A stretch of DNA of 64,000 nt from Microbacterium sp. cf046 (lineage in GTDB: Bacteria; Actinomycetota; Actinomycetes; Actinomycetales; Microbacteriaceae), in NCBI RefSeq assembly GCF_900114345.1, contig NZ_FOZJ01000002.1, positions 682,001-746,000 of the forward strand, written 5' to 3'. Shown here one piece after another: positions 1 to 7,625 of this stretch (positions within the stretch are counted from its first letter, which is position 1; the number at the start of each line of letters is the position of its first letter). The position numbers and the translations under genes were made by a program. The notes under the pieces were generated by a model. It saw nothing but the letters and a program-made list of their open reading frames with translations. It was not told the origin of the DNA and made no database searches.

Positions 1-332
1 GCTTCGGCGGGCCACGCATCGGCCAGCGGCACGTTCCGGGCGAAGCGGGTGCCCGCGCGCCCCATGTCGGGATCGCCCAGGTCGTTGTAGGAGCCGTCGG
101 CGGTGCGGAATCGCCGCACCCCGTCGGCCAGGGTGTCGGGGGTCGCCGCCGGTGACCGGTGCGGGTCACCGGGGGTCCGCGTGTCGATCAGATTGGACTC
201 GCGCAGCTGTTCGCGCAGTGCGATGAGGTTGAGCAGGCCGAGGACGAACGGCAGCCTGTGCCACGGCCGAGTGCGGTTCACCCGCGCGAAGTACGCGGTC
301 GATGCCCGATCGAACAGTGAAGGCTTGCTCAC
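1..332 (-). CDS. Heme peroxidase family protein, N-terminal part (cut by window edge)
   Basis: A GTG start at 332 is preceded by GGGAG at good spacing, and the frame stays open to base 1, giving about 110 residues. The translation begins VSKPSLFDRASTAYFARV and near its end reads TADGSYNDLGDPDMGRAGTR followed by FARNVPL. The YNDL-DP-MG-AGTRFxRNVP pattern is typical of the region before the catalytic domain in bacterial members of the animal-type heme peroxidase family. The catalytic histidines lie outside the window. The family assignment comes from remembered sequence similarity only, so it is moderately sure. Confidence 0.55.
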   Translation of the reverse strand, partial: MSKPSLFDRASTAYFARVNRTRPWHRLPFVLGLLNLIALREQLRESNLIDTRTPGDPHRSPAATPDTLADGVRRFRTADGSYNDLGDPDMGRAGTRFARNVPLADAWPAE

Positions 333-455
333 GTCGTCTCCCGCTCGATGGGTGGCGCAACCATTGGGACCTGCCCGAATACTAGTGATGCACCCCGGGC
401 GCGGGCCATCACGGCGACGAGGCCGCGCGCCGGTGCTCTGATACGTCGATGCTGC

Positions 456-1145
456 TCAGAAGTGCTTGAGCGCCTCCCGGCGACTCAGCGGGCTGAGCTC
501 GTGCGTCCCTGCGTACTGGCGGACCCAGTCCGGATCGACGCGCGCGAACTCCCGCAGGGCCCAGCCGATCGCCTTGCGGATGAAGAATTCCCGGTCGGCG
601 AGGTTCGGGTCGATCACGTCGGCGAGCAGATCGCGGTCGACGCGTTCTCGTCTGCCGAGCTGCGAGATGATCGCGATGCGCCGGATCCACAGGTCCTCAT
701 CCGTGCTCCACCGCCGCACGAGGGCGGCCGTGGCGACCGGTTCGCGGTCGTGCAGCGCGGCGAGACGATGCGCGAGCTCATCCGTGTAATCCCACCACCG
801 GCCGGTGCGCACCATGTGCTCGATCAGGGGCACGATGCGAGAATCCGCGGATGCCGCAGGCAGGGCGAGCAGCGCCATCGCGGCGTACCGCTCCTCCCGG
901 TGTGCCGCAGCGTCCCAGAGTGAGCGCGCAGCATCCTGCAGCACGGCGGAGTCGGTCGCTCCCGCGGATTTCGCGGCGGTGCGGGCGATGCGGCGTGCCT
1001 CGGGGACAGGCACGCCGTAGAACGGCATCGCCGACTTCATGTACGCCTGCTGGCCCCGAGCCCGCTCGGGGTCCGCCTGGACGGCGAGAGCGTCGCGGAT
1101 CCGGGCCGTCAGCGCGGCCGCATCACCGTCTGGGCGGGTCGGCAT
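456..1145 (-). CDS. DNA alkylation repair protein, AlkD-like
   Basis: This 229-residue, all-helical HEAT-like protein has the marks of the AlkD family: a YMKSAMPFYGV segment near the N-terminus, RTGRWWDYTDELAHRL in the middle, and REFFIRKAIGWALREFAR near the C-terminus. Family members excise or recognise N3- and N7-alkylated purines without base flipping. The frame can be extended to a GTG at 1166, but I prefer ATG 1145 because a TAGCGT hexamer lies exactly 7 bases upstream, as in many other genes here that look leaderless. It stands alone, transcribed toward the peroxidase gene. Confidence 0.85.
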   Translation of the reverse strand: MPTRPDGDAAALTARIRDALAVQADPERARGQQAYMKSAMPFYGVPVPEARRIARTAAKSAGATDSAVLQDAARSLWDAAAHREERYAAMALLALPAASADSRIVPLIEHMVRTGRWWDYTDELAHRLAALHDREPVATAALVRRWSTDEDLWIRRIAIISQLGRRERVDRDLLADVIDPNLADREFFIRKAIGWALREFARVDPDWVRQYAGTHELSPLSRREALKHF

Positions 1146-1152
1146 ACGTCTC

Positions 1153-1158
1153 ACGCTA
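1153..1158 (-). promoter_or_regulatory. Predicted -10 box (TAGCGT) of the AlkD-like gene, leaderless type
   Basis: TAGCGT lies 7 bases before ATG 1145 on the minus strand. No convincing Shine-Dalgarno or -35 sequence accompanies it. Confidence 0.4.
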
Positions 1159-1177
1159 GCGGTCACGGAACGCAGAA

Positions 1178-1199
1178 AACCCCCGGAATTCCGGGGGTT
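1178..1199 (-). terminator. Intrinsic terminator of the tRNA Gly-Cys-Val operon
   Basis: The segment contains an 18-base perfect palindrome, CCCCCGGAATTCCGGGGG, extended by AA/TT. Read on the minus strand it is followed by TTTTCT. It lies just after tRNA-Val(GAC) and before the AlkD-like gene. Confidence 0.75.
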
Positions 1200-1205
1200 C
1201 TGCTG

Positions 1206-1277
1206 TGCGCGATACTGGGATCGAACCAGTGACCTCTTCCGTGTCAGGGAAGCGCGCTACCGCTGCGCCAATCGCGC
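1206..1277 (-). tRNA. tRNA-Val(GAC)
   Basis: Read on the minus strand, the acceptor arms GCGCGAT and ATCGCGC pair perfectly. The anticodon stem CTTCC/GGAAG encloses the loop CTGACAC with anticodon GAC, and the T loop reads GGTTCGATCCC. CCA is not encoded. It is last in a three-tRNA operon. Confidence 0.95.
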
Positions 1278-1301
1278 CCGTACGGGCTATTGAGTTGAGA
1301 G

Positions 1302-1375
1302 TGGAGGTGGCGACGGGATTCGAACCCGTGTAAACGGCTTTGCAGGCCGGTGCCTAGCCGCTCGGCCACGCCACC
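1302..1375 (-). tRNA. tRNA-Cys(GCA)
   Basis: The acceptor pair GGTGGCG/CGCCACC, discriminator U and encoded CCA are all visible on the minus strand. The anticodon loop CTGCAAA gives GCA, and the T arm reads GGGTTCGAATCCC. It is the middle tRNA of the operon. Confidence 0.95.
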
Positions 1376-1429
1376 GTGTGGATTGACCCCACGTGCCGTG
1401 ATCTCCCTGAGAGGAGATCCCTGCACTCG

Positions 1430-1502
1430 AGCGGATGACGAGACTCGAACTCGCGACCCCAACCTTGGCAAGGTTGTGCGCTACCAACTGCGCTACATCC
1501 GC
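1430..1502 (-). tRNA. tRNA-Gly(GCC)
   Basis: The acceptor pair GCGGATG/CATCCGC brackets the molecule. The anticodon stem AACCT/AGGTT encloses loop TGCCA-type sequence with anticodon GCC, and the T loop contains GTTCGAGTC. CCA is not encoded. It is the first tRNA of the operon. Confidence 0.95.
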
Positions 1503-1532
1503 GTTCCCCGGATTGCTCCAGGCGCGTGAACG

Positions 1533-1561
1533 ACTTTAGCCGATGAATTCTGACTCGCCAA
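1533..1561 (-). promoter_or_regulatory. Predicted promoter of the tRNA Gly-Cys-Val operon
   Basis: On the minus strand TTGGCG (1561-1556) and TAAAGT (1538-1533) are separated by 17 bases, the optimal spacing for a primary sigma factor. The start of tRNA-Gly lies about 30 bases downstream. Confidence 0.5.
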
Positions 1562-1597
1562 ACCAGTGCAGACCCTCGCGTGTCACACTCGCACCGG

Positions 1598-1627
1598 TTC
1601 GCTCGGGCCGGAGCCATCCGGTAAGAT
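1598..1627 (+). promoter_or_regulatory. Predicted promoter of tRNA-Val(CAC)
   Basis: TAAGAT at 1622-1627 is a good -10 hexamer. TTCGCT at 1598-1603, with an 18-base spacer, is a weak -35. The tRNA begins 24 bases after the -10 box. Confidence 0.45.
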
Positions 1628-1651
1628 CGAGACTCGGCCCCGCAGGGCCAC

Positions 1652-1727
1652 GGGCGATTGGCGCAGTTGGTAGCGCGCTTCCTTCACACGGAAGAGGTCA
1701 TCAGTTCGAGTCTGGTATCGCCCACCA
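1652..1727 (+). tRNA. tRNA-Val(CAC)
   Basis: The acceptor pair GGGCGAT/ATCGCCC is perfect. The anticodon stem CTTCC/GGAAG holds loop TTCACAC with anticodon CAC, and the T loop is AGTTCGAGTCT. Discriminator A and CCA are encoded. It is transcribed divergently from the Gly-Cys-Val operon and its 3' end nearly touches the stop of the PemK-like gene. Confidence 0.95.
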
Positions 1728-1729
1728 CC

Positions 1730-2272
1730 TCAGTTGCCGACAGCCCAGCCGTATCTCCGGTGCAGCGCGTCTGCGACCCGCACGAACCGTTCCAGATCCA
1801 GGGCCGAAGCCTCACGCCGCATCCCGGACGCGTGCACGCTGTACAGCTGCTCGATGTCCACCCATGAGGGTCGTCCCTGTGAGTCCCACGCGCCTGCGCC
1901 GATGCTCAGGAAGTCGCGGTCGCCGTCATGCGACTTGCTCGTCAACCGCACCGCGAAGACCCGCTCCGCATCTTGGCGGCCGATCACCAGCACCGGACGG
2001 TCCTTGCCCCGTCCGTCGTTCTCTGCGTACGGAACCCACGTCCAGACGATCTCGCCGGCATCGGGGTCGCCGTCGTGCAGTGGCGCGTAGGTGATCCGCA
2101 GCGCGTCCGGTCCAGGCGGGGCGACCTCGGTCGTCGCGGCCGATCCGGCGCGCCCGGTGTGGTCGGCACGCGTCGGATCGCTCGCGTCTCCTGCACTGAC
2201 CGATGCCGGTGCCGATCGGGCCGAGCCGAACAGGCGCGAGAGCGCTCCGATGATTCCCTTGCCCTCCGCCAC
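1730..2272 (-). CDS. PemK/MazF-like growth inhibitor family protein
   Basis: This 180-residue protein has a low-complexity Ala/Ser/Asp-rich N-terminal part (about 1-60) and a PemK-like barrel domain (about 60-178) with DPDAGEIVWTWVPYAE, GKDRPVLVIGR and VRLTSKSHDGDR. The conserved GKDRPVLVI strand is the hallmark of the PemK/MazF fold, whose toxins cut RNA. No antitoxin gene is adjacent, and a stand-alone form is common in actinobacteria, so toxin activity is uncertain. GTG 2272 is chosen because TAGGGT lies exactly 6 bases upstream. Its stop abuts the tRNA-Val(CAC) gene on the other strand. Confidence 0.8.
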   Translation of the reverse strand: MAEGKGIIGALSRLFGSARSAPASVSAGDASDPTRADHTGRAGSAATTEVAPPGPDALRITYAPLHDGDPDAGEIVWTWVPYAENDGRGKDRPVLVIGRQDAERVFAVRLTSKSHDGDRDFLSIGAGAWDSQGRPSWVDIEQLYSVHASGMRREASALDLERFVRVADALHRRYGWAVGN

Positions 2273-2278
2273 AACATG

Positions 2279-2284
2279 ACCCTA
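2279..2284 (-). promoter_or_regulatory. Predicted -10 box (TAGGGT) of the PemK-like gene, leaderless type
   Basis: TAGGGT is separated by 6 bases from GTG 2272 on the minus strand, so transcription would start at or next to the start codon. Confidence 0.45.
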
Positions 2285-2302
2285 CCGAGGCCGCGGAGAC
2301 GG

Positions 2303-2338
2303 CAGGAGGCCCCGCGACCGAAGTCGCGGGGCCTCCTG
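2303..2338 (-). terminator. Terminator of amtB
   Basis: A perfect 16-bp stem (2303-2318 with 2323-2338) closes a four-base loop CGAA. It follows amtB by about 20 bases on the minus strand. There is no long T run, which is usual for high-GC terminators. Confidence 0.7.
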
Positions 2339-2356
2339 TGCTGTGTGCTGCGGGAC

Positions 2357-3631
2357 CTACGCCTTCGCGTCGGCGAGGACGTAGCCCTCTTCGCCGTGCA
2401 CGATGGTGTCGATGCCGGCGATCTCGTCCTCGTTCTTGACGCGGAAGCCGATCGTCTTCTGGATGATCCAGCCGATCACATACGCGAGTACGAACGAGTA
2501 GATCAGGACCGAGAAGGCCGCGATCGCCTGAACGAGCAGCTGCGTGGCGCTGCCGCTGTAGATGAGGCCGGTGCCGTTGGCGAAGAAGCCCAGGTACAGC
2601 GTTCCGATGAGACCGCCGACGAGGTGGATGCCCACGACATCGAGCGAGTCATCGAAGCCCCACTTGAACTTCAGCTCGATCGCCAGCGCGCAGACCGCAC
2701 CGGCGATGAGGCCGAGCACGATCGCCCAGATGGGCGTCAGGAACGCACATGCGGGAGTGATCGCGACGAGACCCGCGACGGCACCCGAGGCGGCGCCCAC
2801 CGAGGTCGGCTTGCCGTCCTTGAGCTTCTCGACGACCAGCCACGCGAGCAGCGCCGCCGCGGGAGCGGCGAGCGTGTTCACGAAGGCGAGCGACGCGGCG
2901 TTGTCCGCTGCGAGCTCGGAACCGGCGTTGAAGCCGAACCAGCCGAACCACAGGAGGCCGGCGCCGAGGAGGACGAAGGGCGGGTTGTGCGGGACGTGCA
3001 CGCCCTTCTGGAAGCCGACGCGCTTTCCGAGGACGAGGGCGAGCGCGAGGGCCGCAGCACCCGCGTTGATGTGGACCGCGGTGCCACCGGCGAAGTCGAG
3101 CGCGCCGACGCCGAACCACGTCTGCATGCCGTACGTGATCCAGCCGCCGTAGGCGAAGCTGCCGTCCTCGGCCAGGCCGAAGTTGAACACCCAGCTCGCG
3201 ACCGGGAAGTACACGACCGTCGCCCAGATCGCGGCGAAGATGATCCACGCCCCGAACTTGGCACGATCGGCGATGGCGCCCGAGATGAGCGCGACCGTGA
3301 TGATCGCGAAGGTCGCCTGGAACGCGACGAACGCGAGCGGTGGGTACGCGGCGCCCTCGGGGGTGACGAGCAGGCTCGACAGGCCGAACTCGGCCGGGTC
3401 GATCGTCCAGGGGAACTGGATGGTGCCGGCCGCAGTGGTCGGGAAGGCGATCGCGTAGCCGTAGAGGACCCAGAGGACCCCGATCAGGCCCATCGCGCCG
3501 AAGCTGAGCATCATCATGCTGATGACGCTCTTTGCCTTGACGAGACCGCCGTAGAAGAAAGCGAGTCCTGGAGTCATCAACAGGACAAGTGCTGCTGCTA
3601 TCAGGATGAATGCTGTATTGCCTTGATCCAT
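2357..3631 (-). CDS. amtB: Ammonium transporter AmtB
   Basis: This 424-residue polytopic membrane protein conducts ammonium or ammonia across the cytoplasmic membrane. The N-terminus reads TAFILIAAALVLLMTPGLAF followed by FYGG, the Amt signature. The pore twin histidines are visible as His187 (GGTAVHINAG) and His336 (VVGIHLVGG). Length and about eleven hydrophobic segments fit the family. No glnK or glnD follows it, and a strong terminator does. A GlnR-like box lies about 90 bases upstream, matching one before glnA, which suggests nitrogen control. Confidence 0.95.
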   Translation of the reverse strand: MDQGNTAFILIAAALVLLMTPGLAFFYGGLVKAKSVISMMMLSFGAMGLIGVLWVLYGYAIAFPTTAAGTIQFPWTIDPAEFGLSSLLVTPEGAAYPPLAFVAFQATFAIITVALISGAIADRAKFGAWIIFAAIWATVVYFPVASWVFNFGLAEDGSFAYGGWITYGMQTWFGVGALDFAGGTAVHINAGAAALALALVLGKRVGFQKGVHVPHNPPFVLLGAGLLWFGWFGFNAGSELAADNAASLAFVNTLAAPAAALLAWLVVEKLKDGKPTSVGAASGAVAGLVAITPACAFLTPIWAIVLGLIAGAVCALAIELKFKWGFDDSLDVVGIHLVGGLIGTLYLGFFANGTGLIYSGSATQLLVQAIAAFSVLIYSFVLAYVIGWIIQKTIGFRVKNEDEIAGIDTIVHGEEGYVLADAKA

Positions 3632-3722
3632 CTCGAAATGAACCTCTCTGCAGGGACGCAGGGTAAGAGCGTCGGGTCGTCCCAGTGTCGAGGGTGCGGG
3701 TTTCCTCCGGCGGCGAGAGTGT

Positions 3723-3738
3723 GTTTCGCGTGTGTTAC
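3723..3738 (-). promoter_or_regulatory. GlnR-like box upstream of amtB
   Basis: Read on the minus strand this is GTAAC-ACACGC-GAAAC, a perfect match to the actinobacterial GlnR half-site pattern gTnAC-N6-GAAAC. The 187-base region before amtB otherwise holds no gene. The same pattern precedes glnA at 42422. Confidence 0.6.
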
Positions 3739-3818
3739 ACGACCCCCGCTGAGGTAAACATCACGTTTCCGGATGCCGAGAGCATCACGCGGATCCCGCC
3801 GCGCTCGGGTGATCGGAG

Positions 3819-4853
3819 CTAGTCGAGCGTCGATGCGACGAGACGGGAAACGGCCCGCAGGTACTTCTTGCGGTAGCCACCCGCGAGCATCTCATCGGGG
3901 AAGACCAGATCGAGGGTCTCGCCGGTCGCGCGGATCGGCAGCTGCGCGTCGTACACCCTGTCGATGAACGCCACGAAGCGCAGCGCGGCGGACTGATCGG
4001 TCAGGGGTGCGACCTCGCGCAGCCCGACCATCGCCAGGCCATCGATGAGCCGGATGTAGCGCGACGGGTGAACGGTCGCGAGGTGGGCCACCAGCTCGGA
4101 GAACCCGTCGTCCGAGACCAGACCGCGGGTCGCGGCATCCGCGATCGTCGCTTCGTAGTCGGCCTGACTCAGCACCGCGGCATGGCCGTCCAGCGCGCGA
4201 TGGCGGTAGTCGGTGCCGTCGATGCGCAGCGTCTCGAAGCTCGCCGCCATCGCATGGATCTCGCGCAGGAAGTCCTGCGCGGCGAACCTGCCTTCGCCGA
4301 GGGCGTTCGGCGGCGTGTTCGATGTCGCGGCCAGACGTGTTCCGGAAGAGACGAGCTCGCCGAGCAGCCGGGTCATGACCATGGTGTCGCCGGGATCGTC
4401 GAGTTCGAACTCGTCGATGCAGAGCAGATCGGCGCCGCGGAACAGCTCGACCGTGTTCTGGTAGCCGAGTGCTCCGACGAGCGCGGTGTATTCGATGAAG
4501 GAGCCGAAGTACTTCCGCCGGACCGGCATCGCGTGGTAGATCGCCGCGAGCAGGTGGGTCTTCCCGACTCCGAACCCGCCGTCGAGGTAGACACCCGGCT
4601 TGAGCTCCGGTCCCTTCTTGGCACGGCGGAAGAAGCCGCTCTTTACCTCGGTGCCCGCCAGCCCGGCGAACGCCATCAGCGTGGCCTTGGCCTCCTGCTG
4701 CGACGGGAAGGCCGGGTCGGCGCGGTAGGACTCGAAGGTCGCGTCCGCGAACTGCGGCGGAGGCACGAGGGATGCGACCATCTCGGCCCCCGAGATCTGC
4801 GGTGCGCCCTCAGTGAGGTGGACGATCCCGGTACGGGTCGCGGTGGGTGTCAT
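3819..4853 (-). CDS. zapE: Cell division protein ZapE (AFG1-like ATPase)
   Basis: This 344-residue P-loop ATPase has Walker A GGFGVGKTH at about 92-100 and Walker B LLCIDEFEL at about 143-151, followed by a TSNTPPNALGEGRF sensor region characteristic of the AFG1/ZapE family. In proteobacteria ZapE acts at the Z ring; in actinobacteria the role is less clear. ATG 4853 is preferred over an upstream GTG at 4901, because conserved sequence begins shortly after it and an AGGATCAGCAGG stretch lies before it. CAGGAT also sits 7 bases upstream, so a leaderless start is possible. Confidence 0.85.
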   Translation of the reverse strand: MTPTATRTGIVHLTEGAPQISGAEMVASLVPPPQFADATFESYRADPAFPSQQEAKATLMAFAGLAGTEVKSGFFRRAKKGPELKPGVYLDGGFGVGKTHLLAAIYHAMPVRRKYFGSFIEYTALVGALGYQNTVELFRGADLLCIDEFELDDPGDTMVMTRLLGELVSSGTRLAATSNTPPNALGEGRFAAQDFLREIHAMAASFETLRIDGTDYRHRALDGHAAVLSQADYEATIADAATRGLVSDDGFSELVAHLATVHPSRYIRLIDGLAMVGLREVAPLTDQSAALRFVAFIDRVYDAQLPIRATGETLDLVFPDEMLAGGYRKKYLRAVSRLVASTLD

Positions 4854-4910
4854 CCTGCTGATCCTGTGTCGCCGTCTTACAGAGTGGGTGCGCTCCCCCA
4901 CCCGGGAATC

Positions 4911-4916
4911 TAGGGT
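4911..4916 (+). promoter_or_regulatory. Predicted -10 box (TAGGGT) for the sulfurtransferase gene
   Basis: TAGGGT on the plus strand faces an inverted copy (ACCCTA at 4932-4937) that would read TAGGGT toward zapE. The pair may form facing promoters in the short gap between these divergent genes. Confidence 0.35.
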
Positions 4917-4975
4917 CGAAGGGACGGTCCAACCCTACGCCGTCGCTTCCGCCATCCTGACCCGAGGAGCAGCCG

Positions 4976-5875
4976 GTGTCCGTCGATCTCGACACGTCAT
5001 CCCCCAAGTTCGCCGAATACTCCGAGCCGGGGCGTCTCGTCACCACGGACTGGCTCGAGGCACGCCTCGGGCAGCCCGGGCTCGTCGTCGTCGAGTCCGA
5101 CGAGGATGTGCTGCTGTACGAGACCGGGCACATCCCCGGCGCGGTGAAGGTCGACTGGCACACCGAGCTGAACGATCCGGTGGTGCGCGACTACGTCGAC
5201 GGCGAGGGCTTCTCGGCCCTGCTGAGCCGCAAGGGCATCGCGCGCGATGACACCGTCGTGATCTACGGCGACAAGAACAACTGGTGGGCGGCGTACGCTC
5301 TGTGGGTCTTCTCGCTGTTCGGTCACGAGGACGTCCGGCTCCTCGACGGCGGCCGCGACAAGTGGATCGCCGAGGGCCGCGCGCTGACGACCGACCCGAC
5401 GACGCGCGAGGCCACGCGATACCCGGTGATCGAGCGCGACGACAGCACCATCCGCGCCTACAAGGACGACGTGCTCGCCCACCTCGGCAACCCCCTGATC
5501 GATGTGCGCTCGCCCGAGGAGTACGACGGTTCGCGCACCTCCGCGCCTGCCTATCCCGAGGAGGGCGCGCTCCGCGCCGGGCACATCCCCTCGGCGAAGA
5601 GCGTGCCGTGGGCGCGCGCGGTCGCCGCCGACGGCGGATTCAAGCCGCGTGCCGAGCTCGACGCGATCTACCGGGGCGAGGTCGGACTCCAGGACGGCGA
5701 CGAGATCGTCGCGTACTGCCGCATCGGCGAGCGCTCCAGCCACACCTGGTTCGTGCTGCAGCACCTTCTCGGCTTCGAGAACGTCCGCAACTACGACGGC
5801 TCGTGGACCGAGTGGGGCAGCGCCGTGCGCGTCCCGATCGTGACGGGCGCGGAGCCCGGCGCCGTACCGGCCTGA
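4976..5875 (+). CDS. sseA: Thiosulfate/3-mercaptopyruvate sulfurtransferase (two-domain rhodanese)
   Basis: The 299-residue protein has two rhodanese domains. The C-terminal one (about 165-290) carries the active-site loop [13 protein letters not shown] with catalytic Cys248; the N-terminal one (about 20-145) has Asp at the corresponding site ([10 protein letters not shown]) and is inactive, as usual. The arginine in the loop is more typical of thiosulfate than of mercaptopyruvate enzymes. GTG 4976 follows GAGGAG by 6 bases. A SufE gene follows on the same strand, which fits a persulfide-supply role, although the spacer between them is strongly structured. Confidence 0.85.
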   Translation: MSVDLDTSSPKFAEYSEPGRLVTTDWLEARLGQPGLVVVESDEDVLLYETGHIPGAVKVDWHTELNDPVVRDYVDGEGFSALLSRKGIARDDTVVIYGDKNNWWAAYALWVFSLFGHEDVRLLDGGRDKWIAEGRALTTDPTTREATRYPVIERDDSTIRAYKDDVLAHLGNPLIDVRSPEEYDGSRTSAPAYPEEGALRAGHIPSAKSVPWARAVAADGGFKPRAELDAIYRGEVGLQDGDEIVAYCRIGERSSHTWFVLQHLLGFENVRNYDGSWTEWGSAVRVPIVTGAEPGAVPA

Positions 5876-5880
5876 TCGCC

Positions 5881-5940
5881 GCCGAAGCGCCGCGGCTCCC
5901 TGCCCACCGGCCGGCAAGGCGGGTCCGCGGAGCCTTCGGC
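5881..5940 (+). other. Structured spacer between rhodanese and sufE genes
   Basis: The outer arms GCCGAAG (5881) and CTTCGGC (ending 5940) plus inner CCGCGG copies form an imperfect long stem. It encloses a second dyad with CCGGCCGG flanked by TGCC and GGCA. The element could be a terminator or processing site in the rhodanese-sufE transcript. Confidence 0.4.
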
Positions 5941-5957
5941 GTGGGAGGATTGATGCG

Positions 5958-6398
5958 ATGACCACCCACGTGCTGCCCGATTCCCTCGCCGAGATCCGCG
6001 ACGAGTTCCTCGAGCTTCCCGAGGCGGACCGGCTGCTGCTGCTGCTCGACTTCGCCAACGAGCTCCCGCCTGTTCCGGCGCGCTACGACGGGCACCCGGA
6101 GCTGTGCGAACGGGTCGTCGAATGCCAGTCCCCCGTGTACATCGTCGTCGATGTGGATGAGGACGGCCTGGTCGCGATGCATGCGACCGCGCCGAAGGAA
6201 GCGCCCACCACCCGTGGCTTCGCGAGCATCCTCGTGCAGGGGCTCACCGGACTCACGCCTGATGAGGTCCTCGCGATCCCCGAGGACTTCCCGCAGAGCA
6301 TCGGGTTGACGCGCGCCGTCTCGCCCCTGCGGATCAGCGGGATGACGGGCATGCTGATGCGGGCGAAGCGCCAGGTCGCGGCCAAGCGCGCAGCCTGA
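5958..6398 (+). CDS. sufE: SufE-family sulfur acceptor protein
   Basis: This 146-residue protein matches SufE/CsdE in length. The region LLDFANELPPVP precedes the sulfur-accepting cysteine Cys56 in ERVVECQSPVY. SufE proteins take persulfide sulfur from a cysteine desulfurase and stimulate it, passing sulfur on for Fe-S cluster assembly. The start follows GGGAGGATTG closely. No desulfurase gene is adjacent; the upstream rhodanese is the nearest sulfur-handling enzyme. Confidence 0.9.
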   Translation: MTTHVLPDSLAEIRDEFLELPEADRLLLLLDFANELPPVPARYDGHPELCERVVECQSPVYIVVDVDEDGLVAMHATAPKEAPTTRGFASILVQGLTGLTPDEVLAIPEDFPQSIGLTRAVSPLRISGMTGMLMRAKRQVAAKRAA

Positions 6399-6400
6399 TC

Positions 6401-7600
6401 TCAGCTCGCCAGACCCTGCCGCTCCAGCCAGCGGCGGATGCTGTCGCTCCAGCGCTCCTGGTCGTAATTCCACAGCTTGGTGTGTCGTGCGACTTCGAAC
6501 ACCTGCATCTCCACGAGATCGGGGCGCGCGACCACGAGGTCGTGGGATGCGTCGGACGGCACGAATCCGTCGTCGTCGGAGTGCAGGATCAGGATCGGAT
6601 GCCGCAGCTCGCCCGACCGCGAGACCGCATCGAGCCGGTCGAACGGGATCGCGGCACCGGCACCGGTCATCGGGGTCGCCCACTCCGTCTGCAGCGCCCC
6701 GATCGCGAGCCCCGTCACGGCGGCGGGCAGGCGCATGAGCTTCGCCTGGTAGCCCAGTACGACGCGCCAGTCCACGACGGGCGACTCCAGGATCAACCCG
6801 GCGATCGCATCGCGATGCGCCGAGTTGAGCTCGAGCTGCAGTGCGATCGCACCGCCCATCGACCAGCCCATCAGCACGATCCGGCGTGCTCCACGGCGGC
6901 GGGCGAACCCGACGGCGGCATCCACGTCGCGCCACTCGGTCGCCCCGAGGGCGTACGTGCCCGCCCGGCTGCGCGGGGCTTCGCCGTCGTTGCGGTACGA
7001 CACGACGAGGGATGTGATCCCGAGCGCGTGGAAGACCGGCACGGCCCGCAGGCATTCCGCGCGCGTCGTTCCGCGCCCGTGCACCTGGACGACCCACACC
7101 TCGCCGTCGCCGGCCGGAAAGAGCCACGCAGGGCAGGGGCCGACGGCCGAGCCGATCAGCTCGGGCGTGAACGGCAGATGAAGCTCTTCGGGGTGGTCGT
7201 AGTACCAGCCGCTGAAGGCGGCATCGGGCGAGATGCGCGTCTGCGCGCCGATGTGCGTGAGGAGCTTGCGCTTGACGCTCGTTGCATCTTCGGCCAGCAC
7301 CGAGCCCAGCTTGACGTAGCTCTCGGTTCCGCTGGTGAACAGTCCGTACCTGCCGGGGAGCTGGGTATCCGGCGTCCGGGCCAGGGTGATCGTCTGCGCG
7401 GACGTGTCCAGCGAGAGGATCCGGGTGTCGGCGACGCGGACCGCGGGTGTGACGACCCGGCGTGCGACGCGCAGCGACACGAAGGCGAGCGCACCGAGCG
7501 CGGCGGCCAGGGCTGCGCTCAGAACCGTGAGCGCAGCCTTCACTCCGGCCAGGAGTGCGGGAGAGGGGGCGCGCATCGCGGCGCGCCTGGAGACGACCAT
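6401..7600 (-). CDS. Alpha/beta hydrolase with N-terminal membrane anchor
   Basis: This 399-residue protein has a hydrophobic anchor at about 18-45, an unfamiliar region to about 150, and then an alpha/beta hydrolase fold. The nucleophile elbow is GWSMGG with Ser247, followed by the acid in LHSDDDGFVPSD near 343 and the histidine in VARHTKLWN near 373, so the catalytic triad is complete. Before the fold lies VVQVHGRGTTRAE, the oxyanion strand. The substrate cannot be told. The gene stops 2 bases after sufE on the opposite strand and diverges from the DUF3000 gene through overlapping -10 boxes. Confidence 0.8.
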   Translation of the reverse strand: MVVSRRAAMRAPSPALLAGVKAALTVLSAALAAALGALAFVSLRVARRVVTPAVRVADTRILSLDTSAQTITLARTPDTQLPGRYGLFTSGTESYVKLGSVLAEDATSVKRKLLTHIGAQTRISPDAAFSGWYYDHPEELHLPFTPELIGSAVGPCPAWLFPAGDGEVWVVQVHGRGTTRAECLRAVPVFHALGITSLVVSYRNDGEAPRSRAGTYALGATEWRDVDAAVGFARRRGARRIVLMGWSMGGAIALQLELNSAHRDAIAGLILESPVVDWRVVLGYQAKLMRLPAAVTGLAIGALQTEWATPMTGAGAAIPFDRLDAVSRSGELRHPILILHSDDDGFVPSDASHDLVVARPDLVEMQVFEVARHTKLWNYDQERWSDSIRRWLERQGLAS

Positions 7601-7609
7601 CGAGGCCCC

Positions 7610-7619
7610 ACTCTAGTCT
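7610..7619. promoter_or_regulatory. Overlapping divergent -10 boxes (hydrolase and DUF3000 genes)
   Basis: On the plus strand TAGTCT (7614-7619) lies 6 bases before GTG 7626. On the minus strand TAGAGT (7615-7610) lies 9 bases before ATG 7600. The two boxes share the TA at 7614-7615, so the two transcripts cannot easily start at the same time. Confidence 0.4.
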
Positions 7620-7625
7620 TTCGGC

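Noticed and set aside
1928..3757. Long plus-strand open frame (609 codons) across amtB
   Set aside because: It is antisense to a clear AmtB gene, is rich in Arg/Asp/Glu without any domain, and arises because GC-rich codons leave few stops on the opposite strand.
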